The translations under genes were made by a program, and so were the position numbers. Below the pieces are notes generated by a model that did not search any database, was not told the origin of the DNA, and worked only from the letters and a program-made list of their open reading frames with translations. Below are positions 8,313 through 17,490 of a stretch of 62,661 nucleotides of DNA, one piece after another (position 1 is the stretch's first letter; every line of letters starts with the position of its first letter). Location of the stretch: assembly GCA_905200645.1 (NCBI GenBank), contig CAJKLD010000011.1:1-62661 (forward strand), in the 5' to 3' direction. The DNA comes from an uncultured Phascolarctobacterium sp. (GTDB lineage: Bacteria; Bacillota; Negativicutes; Acidaminococcales; Acidaminococcaceae).

Positions 8313-9119
8313 ATGAAAAAAATAGCGATTTACGGTAAAGGTGGTATTGGCAAATCTACGACCGCGTCCAACATTTCGGCAGCAATGAGTGAAGCAGGCC
8401 TAAAAGTTTGTCAAATAGGCTGCGATCCTAAGAATGATTCTACTAGACTACTTTTAGGGCGTATTTGTAGTCAAACAGTTTTGGATATGGTACGTGATAA
8501 AGATGAGATTATTGCAGAAGATATTGTGCATATAGGCTATAACGGTATTAAATGTGTTGAAGCAGGCGGTCCGGAGCCAGGCGTTGGCTGTGCGGGACGC
8601 GGCATTATTGTGGCTTTAGAAAAATTACGTTCACTTAAAGTATTAGATGACGAGGATGTTATTTTGTATGATGTTTTAGGCGATGTGGTTTGCGGCGGAT
8701 TTGCTGTGCCTATTCGTGAAGGATATGCAAGCGATATTTATATCGTATCCTCCGGAGAATTAATGAGTCTTTATGCCGCTAATAACATTGCTAAGGGTAT
8801 CAAAAAATTTGCCATGCGCGGACAGGTTCGCTTAGGTGGAATTATTGGCAACGGTCGCAATACGCCAAATGAATTGGAACTATTACAGGAATTTGCCGCA
8901 AGATTGAATACCAAGTTAATCGCTTTTATTCCCAGAGACGTAATTGTTAATAGAGCGGAAAATAATCGACAGACAGTTTTGCAATATGCTTCTGATAGTG
9001 CTCAGGCAAATATTTACAGAAAGCTTAGCCAATGTGTATTGAAGAATGACGAATTAACAATACCTACACCTATAAGCTTTGATGAGTTAGAAAAATTGGT
9101 GGCAGACTATGGCAATTAA
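8313..9119 (+). CDS. NifH/BchL-like ATP-dependent reductase component
   Basis: This 268-residue iron protein homologue would hydrolyse ATP and pass electrons to the NifDK-like partner. The P-loop GKGGIGKST lies at residues 8-16. The two cluster-binding cysteines of the family are visible as GVGCAGRG (C93) and DVVCGGFA (C127), so it should form the usual dimer with a bridging [4Fe-4S] cluster. ATG 8313 follows GGAGG by 9 bases; an earlier in-frame GTG/TTG extension lacks similarity. It overlaps the NifD-like gene by 11 bases. Neither nifB nor nifEN is nearby, so this is a nitrogenase-superfamily reductase rather than a nitrogenase, comparable to BchL, CfbC or the uncharacterised Nfl group. Confidence 0.9.
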   Translation: MKKIAIYGKGGIGKSTTASNISAAMSEAGLKVCQIGCDPKNDSTRLLLGRICSQTVLDMVRDKDEIIAEDIVHIGYNGIKCVEAGGPEPGVGCAGRGIIVALEKLRSLKVLDDEDVILYDVLGDVVCGGFAVPIREGYASDIYIVSSGELMSLYAANNIAKGIKKFAMRGQVRLGGIIGNGRNTPNELELLQEFAARLNTKLIAFIPRDVIVNRAENNRQTVLQYASDSAQANIYRKLSQCVLKNDELTIPTPISFDELEKLVADYGN

Positions 9120-10395
9120 AACTAAAAGATTTATTGCCAGCAGAAAAAGCTGCAGCTGTAGTATGCCCGGAATATGGAGGGCAGTGGCTTATTGCACAGG
9201 CGTAGTTGTTATTTTTCACAGTCCCAAAGCCTGTGCGCATGTTGCTAGAACAATGGATATTAATGCTCAATATCGTTCTTTGGCAGAAGGGTGCCAGGAA
9301 AGTATTTCGTCTGTTCCGTTGCTTTCCAGTCAGCTTGAGGAAAAGCATGCCATTTTTGGCGGAGCAGAGCGTTTGGAAGCTTGTATTACTTATGCTGTTG
9401 AGCATTATCAGCCTGAATGTTTGGTGATTGCCAATTCTTGTGTTGCCGGAGTAATTGGCGATGATGTTGAAGCAATCGCTAAAGAGACTGAGGTAAAATA
9501 TAACATACCTGTTTTAAGCTTGGATTGCTGCGGGTTTTTGGATGGAGAATATTATGAAGGCTATTATGGAATTACGGAGCTTTTGGTAAAACGTTTTTTT
9601 AAGCCTTGTAAGCGCAGGGCAAAAACCGTATTGTTTTTAGGCGATAATGGCGGTCCTTGGGGTCATTATGCTACGGAAGTTACCAGAATTCTTACCGCAA
9701 TGGGAATTACAGTTATAGGGCAGTTTCCGGGTTATATGCCGTTTAAGAATTTATCGCATGCCGCTGAGGCAGAAGCCGTAATTATTTTGGGTGGCCGTGG
9801 ACAAACGCATATAGGACTTACTAAAATTGCTGCATTAATGCAGCAACAGTTGGGAATCCCTTATTTAGATGTTTATCCTACTGACTGGGCACAGACTCAA
9901 GCTTGGATTGAAGCCGTAGGGAAATTGCTGCATTGTGAAGCAGATGCAGCTAAAACTTTGCTTCATGAGCGAGAACGTTTTACTGTTAAATATGCAGAAT
10001 ATCTTGGGACAACTAAAGGCAAACGAATAGTTTTGTGTATAGGGCGTTTGTTAAAATATTTTCATCCTGCAGCAGTTTTAAGTACTATTAAACTTTTGCA
10101 GTTGGATTTAAAAGGGATAATTTTGCTAGATGCATACAGTGACACTGAAAGAGAAGAAATGCTTACGGAAATAAAAAAATATACGTCTGTGCCTATTTAC
10201 AGTGCCGGTGAAAGCGATTCGCTTATCCGGCAGGCTGATGCAGTGCTTACTACTCATGAATTACAAAATAAAAAGGTGAAGCAGATTTTCCTGCCTATGC
10301 TGCCCAAAGTTGGCGTAGCCGGAGAATTAAAATTTATGCAAACTATTTATCGTACTCTTTGCAGCAGAATTCAAGGAGGGGTACGTTATGTCTAA
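9109..10395 (+). CDS. NifD/NifE/BchN-like catalytic subunit, with altered N-terminus
   Basis: This 428-residue subunit is shorter than NifD (about 480-500). It shows the superfamily cluster motifs SPKACAHV (C42) and NSCVAGVIGDDVEAI (C111). Residues 5-30 look abnormal (Arg/Ser/Cys-rich). The +1 frame between about 9118 and 9196 instead reads LKDLLPAEKAAAVVCPEYGG and then QWLIAQA before a stop, which looks like the expected N-terminus with the first cluster Cys. Deleting one A near 9119 and adding one base near 9198 would join it smoothly to VVVIFHS. So either two indel errors or a real compensated frameshift is present. The start ATG 9109 holds in both readings. The gene overlaps its neighbours at both ends and forms a unit with the NifH- and NifK-like genes. 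Confidence 0.85.
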   Translation: MAIKTKRFIASRKSCSCSMPGIWRAVAYCTGVVVIFHSPKACAHVARTMDINAQYRSLAEGCQESISSVPLLSSQLEEKHAIFGGAERLEACITYAVEHYQPECLVIANSCVAGVIGDDVEAIAKETEVKYNIPVLSLDCCGFLDGEYYEGYYGITELLVKRFFKPCKRRAKTVLFLGDNGGPWGHYATEVTRILTAMGITVIGQFPGYMPFKNLSHAAEAEAVIILGGRGQTHIGLTKIAALMQQQLGIPYLDVYPTDWAQTQAWIEAVGKLLHCEADAAKTLLHERERFTVKYAEYLGTTKGKRIVLCIGRLLKYFHPAAVLSTIKLLQLDLKGIILLDAYSDTEREEMLTEIKKYTSVPIYSAGESDSLIRQADAVLTTHELQNKKVKQIFLPMLPKVGVAGELKFMQTIYRTLCSRIQGGVRYV

Positions 10396-11704
10396 GCTTA
10401 GCGATAATAAATGGGGCAATATTTGCGAAAGAGTAGATACTTGCGCCTTAACCGGAGCTGGTGCTTTTATTGCTGGAATTCCTAAAGCAGAAATTGTAGT
10501 TAACGGGCCATTGTGGTGTTATTTTTATGCTTTACGTTATTTGGAGCATAGTGAATATGATATGGCGCAGCGTTTTCATGGGTCTCAGCCTGATAATAAT
10601 GCTATAGTATACGGTTCGGAAAAATATCTTTTAGCCACGTTAGAGCGTTTGCCAAAGAGCAGCAGCAAGCCGGAACTTCTTTTTATAGAAGGCAGTTGCT
10701 CCATGAGTCTTATCGGTGACGATTTAAACGGCATTGCAGCTAAAGCCGGATTGCCTTTTCCCTTTGTTACTATGGATTGCGGCGGTATGTTGGGCGGTTT
10801 TGCCGAGGGGTTTGTTAAGGCTGCTGTAAAGGTTTTTGATAAATTTTTGCTGCAAGATGTAGTTAGGGAAGCAAATACGGTTAATATTTTAGGACAGAGC
10901 AGCTTTTATTTAAACGGAGCTGCCGATAGCTTAGAATTGCAGCGCTTATTATCAGCAGTCGGCTACAAAGTACAGGCCATGCCGGGCGCTGGCAGTTCAT
11001 TGGCTGATATAAAGCTGATGGGACAGGCTGCTTTGAACGTAGTTACTAACGAAGAGTTAGGTCTTCCGTTGGCAAAATATTTGCAGCAGCGTTTTGGTAC
11101 ATCGTATATTTTGGCTGGCTTACCATATGGTGTTAGCGGTACAATTTCCTGGCTGCAAAAAATAAATGCAATGCTGCCTGCGTCCAATCTAAACGCTTTA
11201 AAACAAGAAGCAGAGCAAGCAAAGGATTATTTAACGAGCTTAGTAAACGATATCAGTTGTAATTGGGGTCAGCTGTGGTTTGAACAGGCTGTTGTCAGCG
11301 CTCCTCCAACCGTTGCTTTATGTATGGCGCAAGCCTTGCGTGAGGAATGGGCAGATATAGAAAATTTAACTGTTATATGTCAAAGAAGTCTGCCGCAGGA
11401 AAGTTATCAAACTTATTGTACAGTCGCCGATAATATTTTTACAGCAGGCGTAGATAATATTGCTTTAAAAGATATCGTAAATGAACAAGGTGCAGTATTG
11501 CTTTTGGGTAGCAGCAGTGAGGCGTCGCTGTTATATAGGCAAAAACGTAATAATTTTATCAGCTGTAATATTGCCTATCCTGCTCAAGATGAAGTGTTTA
11601 TGTTACAACAGCCTGTTGTTGGCTGGCAGGGAAGCAAATATATGCTGCAAAGATTATGGAATGCTTATATAAGTGATTCTTTGCATAGGCAGGGCAGATT
11701 ATGA
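10388..11704 (+). CDS. NifK/NifN/BchB-like catalytic subunit
   Basis: This 438-residue protein is the likely partner of the NifD-like subunit. Three conserved cysteines can be seen: DTCALTGA (C19), NGPLWCYF (C44) and EGSCSMSLIGDDL (C104), consistent with a bridging [4Fe-4S] or P-cluster-like site. It is shorter than NifK (about 510-520) and similar in size to tetrapyrrole-reducing relatives. It starts 8 bases inside the previous gene, and its TGA overlaps the ATG of the lipoprotein gene. The substrate is not visible from sequence; the CobN-type partner downstream suggests a tetrapyrrole. Confidence 0.88.
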   Translation: MSKLSDNKWGNICERVDTCALTGAGAFIAGIPKAEIVVNGPLWCYFYALRYLEHSEYDMAQRFHGSQPDNNAIVYGSEKYLLATLERLPKSSSKPELLFIEGSCSMSLIGDDLNGIAAKAGLPFPFVTMDCGGMLGGFAEGFVKAAVKVFDKFLLQDVVREANTVNILGQSSFYLNGAADSLELQRLLSAVGYKVQAMPGAGSSLADIKLMGQAALNVVTNEELGLPLAKYLQQRFGTSYILAGLPYGVSGTISWLQKINAMLPASNLNALKQEAEQAKDYLTSLVNDISCNWGQLWFEQAVVSAPPTVALCMAQALREEWADIENLTVICQRSLPQESYQTYCTVADNIFTAGVDNIALKDIVNEQGAVLLLGSSSEASLLYRQKRNNFISCNIAYPAQDEVFMLQQPVVGWQGSKYMLQRLWNAYISDSLHRQGRL

Positions 11705-12663
11705 AAAAAATATGTGTATTTTTAATAATTTTTCTTACTTGTATTCTTAGTGGTTGTGGTAAAGAAGTTAAACCGATCAGTAAGCCTGCCGACCCAATAA
11801 CATATGAGGTTTTTGATGATACCGGACGCAAACTAACTTTTCCAAAGAAGCCCAATCGTATCGTGTCTTTAACTTATGGTACAGATGAAATTTTGACCGA
11901 ATTGGTAGATCTTAAAAGGATAGTTGCATTCAGTCGTTGGGCAGGCGATAGCGAAATAAGCTTTATTACCAAAGAACAAGCTTTTGTAGTCGGTCGTAAG
12001 GTCACTGATAATTTAGAAGCTATTTTAAAGTTGGAGCCTGATTTGGTTGTTGCTTCCGTTGCCACCAATAATGATGTTGTACAAAGTTTAGAAAACGTTG
12101 GCATCAATGTATATATTGCCCGCAGTCCACGTAATTATCAGGAAATGTGTTTAAAAATTAAGAATTTAGCTGCTGCGGTGGGGGAAAACGAAAAAGGTGA
12201 AGCTATCGTTAAAAATATGGATGTAAAATTGCGCAAACTGGAAGAAAAGCTTAGTTGCATGCCATCCCATCAACGAAAGGTAGCCGTAGCCTTTAACTTT
12301 ACCTCTGCTATGGGTAGAAAAGGTGATTTGTTGGATAGTATGTTGACCATGGCGCATGTTATTAACGGTGCTGCTGCGGTAACACCTCCTGTAAGCGAAC
12401 ATGGATCTGTGGTAATCAGCAAAGAAATGGTTGTAAATATCAATCCCGATATTTTTTTGCTGCCTACATGGAATTATAACAACAAACAGGATGTTCAGGG
12501 ATATTATTATGCGATAATGAACGATCCTGCATATAAAAATGTTAAAGCAGTACAGAATAGACAGCTAAAATTTGTATCCGATAAATATCGTTATGTGGCT
12601 AGTCAGCATATTGTAGATGCGGTAGAAAAAATAGCCAGGACAATTTATCCTGAGTTTTTTTGA
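11701..12663 (+). CDS. FecB/BtuF-type substrate-binding lipoprotein (copy 1)
   Basis: This 320-residue lipoprotein has a signal peptide and the lipobox LSGC at about residues 17-20. The mature part has the two-lobed helical-backbone binding-protein fold of the iron-siderophore/haem/B12 class: NRIVSLTYGTDEILTELV, LEPDLVVAS, then a second lobe with INPDIFLLPTWNYN. The start overlaps the NifK-like stop as ATGA. The FecCD-type permease follows directly. It would capture a metal complex in the periplasm, probably the molecule processed by this cluster. Confidence 0.88.
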   Translation: MKKICVFLIIFLTCILSGCGKEVKPISKPADPITYEVFDDTGRKLTFPKKPNRIVSLTYGTDEILTELVDLKRIVAFSRWAGDSEISFITKEQAFVVGRKVTDNLEAILKLEPDLVVASVATNNDVVQSLENVGINVYIARSPRNYQEMCLKIKNLAAAVGENEKGEAIVKNMDVKLRKLEEKLSCMPSHQRKVAVAFNFTSAMGRKGDLLDSMLTMAHVINGAAAVTPPVSEHGSVVISKEMVVNINPDIFLLPTWNYNNKQDVQGYYYAIMNDPAYKNVKAVQNRQLKFVSDKYRYVASQHIVDAVEKIARTIYPEFF

Positions 12664-12678
12664 GGAAGTGATTATGAT

Positions 12679-13713
12679 TTGTTGAGCAAAGATTTCAAAA
12701 CCTTATCTTTATTGTTTTTACTAATTCTTTTAACCGTCATTGCCAGCGTATCTTTAACGTTTGGTCAAATTGATATTCCGGTGAAGAATGCTTTAGCAGT
12801 TATTTGTCAACAGCTTCAGCTGCCGTTTTTTTCGGAAACGTATGTTACCAAGGAACAGCTGGCAGTAATATGGTATATTCGTTTGCCAAGAATGCTGGTA
12901 GGCGTACTTGTGGGAGCGGCTTTGGGAATTAGTGGCGCAGTTATGCAAGGAATATTCAGCAATCCTTTGGCTGATCCAGGATTAATTGGAATATCAGCAG
13001 GTGCTGCAACCGGGGCTGTTTTTTCCATTGCTTTGGGAAGCGCGGCTTCCAGTATGTTTGTTATGCCTGCGTTTGCTTTTTGCGGAAGCATTTGCGCTGT
13101 GTGTCTAACTGTATTTTTGGCTATGCGTAATGGAAAAATTCCTGTTATGACCTTACTTTTGGCAGGCGTTGCAGTAGGTATGCTTTTAGGAGCAGTAACC
13201 AGCGGCCTTTTGACCTTTATGAATGAACAAAAATTACAGCAGTATTTATTTTGGATGGTAGGCGGGTTAGATTATCGCCGCTGGGAACATGTCTATTTGG
13301 CAGCGGGACCTGTTTTGCTGGGAATTTTTATTATGCTGCTTTTGGCAAGACATTTAAATATTTTGGTTTTAGGAGAAACCGAAGCTAAAGCTGTAGGCAT
13401 GTCGGTAACAAAATATCGAATGGGTTTGCTTTTTACGGCAGCTATGACAACTGCTACTTCGGTGTGCGTGAGTGGTAATATTGGCTTTGTGGGGCTTGTT
13501 ATTCCACACATGATGCGTATACTTATTGGTCCGGACCATAGAGTGCTTTTGCCTGCCAGCGCTTTAGGCGGCGCAGCCTTTTTAGTACTGTGTGATAGCT
13601 TAGGTCGCGTTATTATGCCGCCTGCTGAAGTGCGGGTAGGTATTATGACCGCATTTCTTGGTACGCCTTACTTTTTATATTTGTTAAGAAGAATGCAGAA
13701 AACGTTCTTTTAG
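12679..13713 (+). CDS. FecCD/BtuC-type ABC permease
   Basis: This 344-residue inner-membrane protein has about ten membrane helices and the FecCD signatures RLPRMLVGVLVGAALGISGA, FSNPLADPGLIGISAGA and NIGFVGLVIPHMMRI. The start is a TTG at 12679, with GAGGAAGTG 8 bases upstream; the nearby ATG 12674 is out of frame and stops after three codons. It should pair with the lipoproteins at 11701 and 18548. No ATPase follows it in this operon; the only FecE-type ATPase in the window is at 35595. Confidence 0.88.
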   Translation: MLSKDFKTLSLLFLLILLTVIASVSLTFGQIDIPVKNALAVICQQLQLPFFSETYVTKEQLAVIWYIRLPRMLVGVLVGAALGISGAVMQGIFSNPLADPGLIGISAGAATGAVFSIALGSAASSMFVMPAFAFCGSICAVCLTVFLAMRNGKIPVMTLLLAGVAVGMLLGAVTSGLLTFMNEQKLQQYLFWMVGGLDYRRWEHVYLAAGPVLLGIFIMLLLARHLNILVLGETEAKAVGMSVTKYRMGLLFTAAMTTATSVCVSGNIGFVGLVIPHMMRILIGPDHRVLLPASALGGAAFLVLCDSLGRVIMPPAEVRVGIMTAFLGTPYFLYLLRRMQKTFF

Positions 13714-13773
13714 CAGTTGTGATTGGTAAATAGAAAAGAATAATCCGTTTTGGAGAAAGGAAAATAAAAGCCA

Positions 13774-16700
13774 ATGAGTAAAATAATATTTTTAACCAAC
13801 GTTATTCGCCGCATGGGTATAATGCAGCAAATGCTAGACAAGCTGCAAAAAGAAGAAAAAGTTGCTTCGGATTGCTCTTGCCAATGGATTACAGAAACAA
13901 CTGAATGGGATAAAAAATGGCAGAGCAGATTGCAGAATGTAAATATATTGATAATGAAATGGATGGGTACAGGTTTAGATACGCCGTTTTTGCAAAAATG
14001 CCTGCAATATATAAAACAGAGAAAGGTACCTTTTTATATTGATGCTACTGGTAGTAAAGAAGGAGAACTTTTTGATGGCCTAACACTTGAACAGATTGCT
14101 TTAATTAAGCAGTATTTTATGTTTGGAGGCGAAAAAAACTACTACCATTTATGGCAGTACTTAGATTTTCTTGCCCAAGGTGGCAAGAATAATATTCCGG
14201 CTCCTGATCCTGTGCACTGGTGCGGAATTTTTCATCCTCGCGCACAAAAAATTTATGATAATTTAGCAGAATATAAGCACGACTTCTGTACTAGTGGCAA
14301 ACCAATGGTGGGCATGCTTTTTTATCGCGATGAATGGGTATGGGGAGATTTACAGTACCAAACTGCTATGGTGGAAGCTCTTGAAAAGCAAGGGTTAAAT
14401 GCTGTATGCGTATTTACCAATGGTATTCCCAACAAGGAAGCGGGTATGCCTACAATTTCTCAGGTGGTAGAAAAATTTTTCTGTGAAAACGGTTTACCGG
14501 TTATAGATGTTCTGATTAATTCCTTGAAATTTTCTTTGACTGGCAGCGGAGCGTTAGCTCTAGATTACTTAAAAAAATGGAATATTCCTGTTTTGCAGGC
14601 ATATACTATTTTGGCTTCTTATGAGGAGTGGAAAAATAGCTTCGAAGGTATGAATGCTATGGAAATTTCCATTAGTATTGCTTTGCCGGAATTTGACGGT
14701 ATTGTTCACGGCGTACCTATCGCCAGTAAGAAGATTTTAGAAAATGGTGATGTACGTTATCTGCCAATACAAGATAGAATTGAACGTATGGCGGCAAAGG
14801 CTGCTAAATGGGCCCAATTACGGCGTAAAGCCAATCGTGATAAAAAAATCGCTATTATTTTTCACAACTATCCTCCGCGTAATTCTAATATTGGCAGCGC
14901 TATAGGATTGGATACTATAGAAAGTATTAGACGCGTGCTGGTAGCTATGCAGGAATGTGGTTATAAGATAAAAAGCATTCCGCAGGATACCAAAGAATTT
15001 ATTCAGCAGCTAACAGCTAATGCTACCAATGACAGAAGTATGCTTACTGAAAAACAAATGGCAGCGGCAAAAAAAATTACAGGCGGTGAATACGCGGAAT
15101 TTTATGCTTCTATGACGTCCAATGTACAGAAACAACTGCTAAAGGATTGGGGAGAAGCGCCTGGTTCTGTTATGGAATATGAAGGTGATATTATTGTTCC
15201 CGGTACTTTGAACGGTAATGTTTTTATAACGGTTCAACCGCCTCGAGGTTTTGGGGAAGACCCGGAGAAAATTTACCACGACCCATATGTTGCGCCTACA
15301 CATCAATATCTAGCATTTTATCGTTGGGTAAGAGATATTTGGCAGGCTGATGCAGTGGCACATATTGGCACTCATGGCAGCTTAGAATGGTTGCCGGGTA
15401 AAAATGCCGGACTAAGCGAGGGCTGTTATCCTGATTTAGCCATTGGCGATCTGCCGAATATTTATCCTTATAATATAACCATTACAGGCGAAGGCATTCA
15501 GGCAAAACGCCGCGGTGCAGCATGCTTGATTGAACATTTGCCTGCGCCTCAAACCCAGGCTGGCGTTTATGACGAGCTTGAGGAGCTGGAAAAACTTATG
15601 GATGAATATGTGCATTTTACAACTACTCAGCCGGAAAATTTGGAACGTTTGGAAGCAATGGTTAAAGAAAAGGTTGCCCAAGCCAATTTACAGGATGAAG
15701 TTTTTTATGACGACGAAAAGCCTTTTCAAGAATATATTGTGGCCTTGCATAATTATATCAGCGATTTGAAAAATATGGAGGTTCATACAGGACTGCACAT
15801 TTTAGGCGAAGCACCGCAAGGGGAACAGTTGATTGATTACTTGTGGCTGTTGTTACGTTTGGATAACGGTGATATACCTAGTTTGACTCAGGCAATTTGT
15901 TCGTTGTATGGTTTTGATTATTATGAGCTTTTAGAAAACAGCGCTTTAATTTATGAACCGCTGAATATTACTTACGGTATGCTCATTGATAAAGTTGGTG
16001 AGCAGTGCCGCGAGCTGATAAAAGTATTGGCGGAAAATAATTTTCAGACTGATAGCTGGAAAAATGTTCAGAAGCTGTCCTGGGTTGCACAAGCGCCAAA
16101 AGAGACGCATGAAAAATTACAGCAGGTTTGTGAATATACATGTAGTAAAGTTTATCCCAACCTGCAGTTGACTAGTCAAGAAATTGAGAACATGCTGCGT
16201 GGTTTTGAGGGTCAATATATTGAGCCTGGTCCCAGTGGTGCACCTTCCAGCGGCGGCGCCGATCTTTTGCCTACTGGTAGAAATTTTTACGGCGTCGATC
16301 CTCGTACCTTGCCTACGCCTGCAGCCTGGGAAATCGGCAAGCAATTAGGAGATCAGGTTATAGAGCGTTTTATTGCCGAAGAAGGTCACTATCCCGAAAA
16401 TATCGGTATAGTTTTATGGTCAGGGTCTAATATGCGCAGTCATGGACAATGTATTGCCGAAATCCTTTATTTATTGGGTGTTAGACCTGTTTATCAAAGT
16501 GGCAGCTTGAGAATAAAAGGATTAGAAATCATTCCTTTAACAGAGCTTAAGCGACCGCGTATAGATGTCATGGCGCGTATCAGCGGCCTGTTCAGAGATT
16601 CTATGCCGTCGGTAGTAAATTTGTTGGATAAGGCTGTTCTACTGGCAGCGGAGCAGGATGAAGATTCTGAACTTAATTTTGTACGTAAGCATATTCAAAG

Positions 16701-17490
16701 CGACAGCTATGAACTGGAAAAAAATGAAGGTTTAAGCCATGAAGATGCTTGGAGGCAAGCGGCTTTTCGTATTTTTGGTGACCAGGAAGGCTGTTATGGC
16801 GCAGGTGTTGCAGCTCTTTTAGAGGCTAAAAATTGGGAAACAATTGATGATATCGCGGATGTTTATGTTCGCTGGGGCGGGCATGCTTACGGTGGCAAAA
16901 CCAGAGGTAAGTTTTTACCACAGCAGTTTAGAAAACGTTTAGGCAGCTTGGATATAACCATTAAAAACGAAGATAATCATGAAACCAATATGCTAAGCAG
17001 TGATGACTATAATGCTTATCACGGCGGTATGATTGCAGGTGTGCGCAGTATTAAAGGAAGCACTCCTCGTTCTTATTGTGGCGACAGTACCGACAGAACT
17101 AAGGTTACCATGCACAGCGTACAGGAAGAAGCCAAAAGAATTTTCCGCAGCGAATCCATCAATCCTAAATATATTGAGGGAATGATGAAGCACGGCTATA
17201 AAGGCGCTGCGGATATGGCTAATATGATTGCGCACAGCTTTCAGTGGGATGCAACAAGTGCAGTGATGGATGATTGGATGTATGAAAAATATGCGGAAAA
17301 ATATACTTTTGACCCTAAAGTACAGGAATGGCTGCGAGAAGTAAATCCTTGGGCATTACAGCGCATGACAGAAATTCTCTTAGAGGCTGAACAGCGTGGA
17401 TTGTGGCAGGCTAAGCCTGAAACTAAGGAAAAATTACAGAAGCTGTATTTGGAGATGGAAGGAGAAGTGGAGGACAGAGCAGATGACTAA
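13774..17490 (+). CDS. CobN/BchH-type large chelatase subunit
   Basis: This 1238-residue cytoplasmic protein has the size and motifs of the large tetrapyrrole-binding subunit of class I chelatases: HIGTHGSLEWLPGKNAGLSE near residue 530, EHLPAPQTQAG near 590, PSGAPSSGGADLLPTGRNFY near 818, and WGGHAYGGKTRG near 1033. This family inserts Co into hydrogenobyrinate diamide (CobN) or Mg into protoporphyrin (BchH); HmuS relatives have been proposed to work on haem. The B12 genes in this window are of the anaerobic cbi type, which inserts cobalt early with a CbiK/CbiX enzyme, so this subunit probably serves another tetrapyrrole. Its ATPase partners are at 19710 and 20754. Whether it inserts or removes metal cannot be told from sequence. 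Confidence 0.88.
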   Translation: MSKIIFLTNVIRRMGIMQQMLDKLQKEEKVASDCSCQWITETTEWDKKWQSRLQNVNILIMKWMGTGLDTPFLQKCLQYIKQRKVPFYIDATGSKEGELFDGLTLEQIALIKQYFMFGGEKNYYHLWQYLDFLAQGGKNNIPAPDPVHWCGIFHPRAQKIYDNLAEYKHDFCTSGKPMVGMLFYRDEWVWGDLQYQTAMVEALEKQGLNAVCVFTNGIPNKEAGMPTISQVVEKFFCENGLPVIDVLINSLKFSLTGSGALALDYLKKWNIPVLQAYTILASYEEWKNSFEGMNAMEISISIALPEFDGIVHGVPIASKKILENGDVRYLPIQDRIERMAAKAAKWAQLRRKANRDKKIAIIFHNYPPRNSNIGSAIGLDTIESIRRVLVAMQECGYKIKSIPQDTKEFIQQLTANATNDRSMLTEKQMAAAKKITGGEYAEFYASMTSNVQKQLLKDWGEAPGSVMEYEGDIIVPGTLNGNVFITVQPPRGFGEDPEKIYHDPYVAPTHQYLAFYRWVRDIWQADAVAHIGTHGSLEWLPGKNAGLSEGCYPDLAIGDLPNIYPYNITITGEGIQAKRRGAACLIEHLPAPQTQAGVYDELEELEKLMDEYVHFTTTQPENLERLEAMVKEKVAQANLQDEVFYDDEKPFQEYIVALHNYISDLKNMEVHTGLHILGEAPQGEQLIDYLWLLLRLDNGDIPSLTQAICSLYGFDYYELLENSALIYEPLNITYGMLIDKVGEQCRELIKVLAENNFQTDSWKNVQKLSWVAQAPKETHEKLQQVCEYTCSKVYPNLQLTSQEIENMLRGFEGQYIEPGPSGAPSSGGADLLPTGRNFYGVDPRTLPTPAAWEIGKQLGDQVIERFIAEEGHYPENIGIVLWSGSNMRSHGQCIAEILYLLGVRPVYQSGSLRIKGLEIIPLTELKRPRIDVMARISGLFRDSMPSVVNLLDKAVLLAAEQDEDSELNFVRKHIQSDSYELEKNEGLSHEDAWRQAAFRIFGDQEGCYGAGVAALLEAKNWETIDDIADVYVRWGGHAYGGKTRGKFLPQQFRKRLGSLDITIKNEDNHETNMLSSDDYNAYHGGMIAGVRSIKGSTPRSYCGDSTDRTKVTMHSVQEEAKRIFRSESINPKYIEGMMKHGYKGAADMANMIAHSFQWDATSAVMDDWMYEKYAEKYTFDPKVQEWLREVNPWALQRMTEILLEAEQRGLWQAKPETKEKLQKLYLEMEGEVEDRADD

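Noticed and set aside
8313..11704. A true nitrogen-fixing nitrogenase
   Set aside because: No nifB, nifE, nifN or other cofactor genes are present, both catalytic subunits are shorter than NifD/NifK, and the neighbours are chelatase and metal-complex transport genes.
12674..12685. ATG as the start of the FecCD permease
   Set aside because: It is out of frame and meets a stop after three codons; TTG 12679 is in frame and has a well-placed ribosome binding site.
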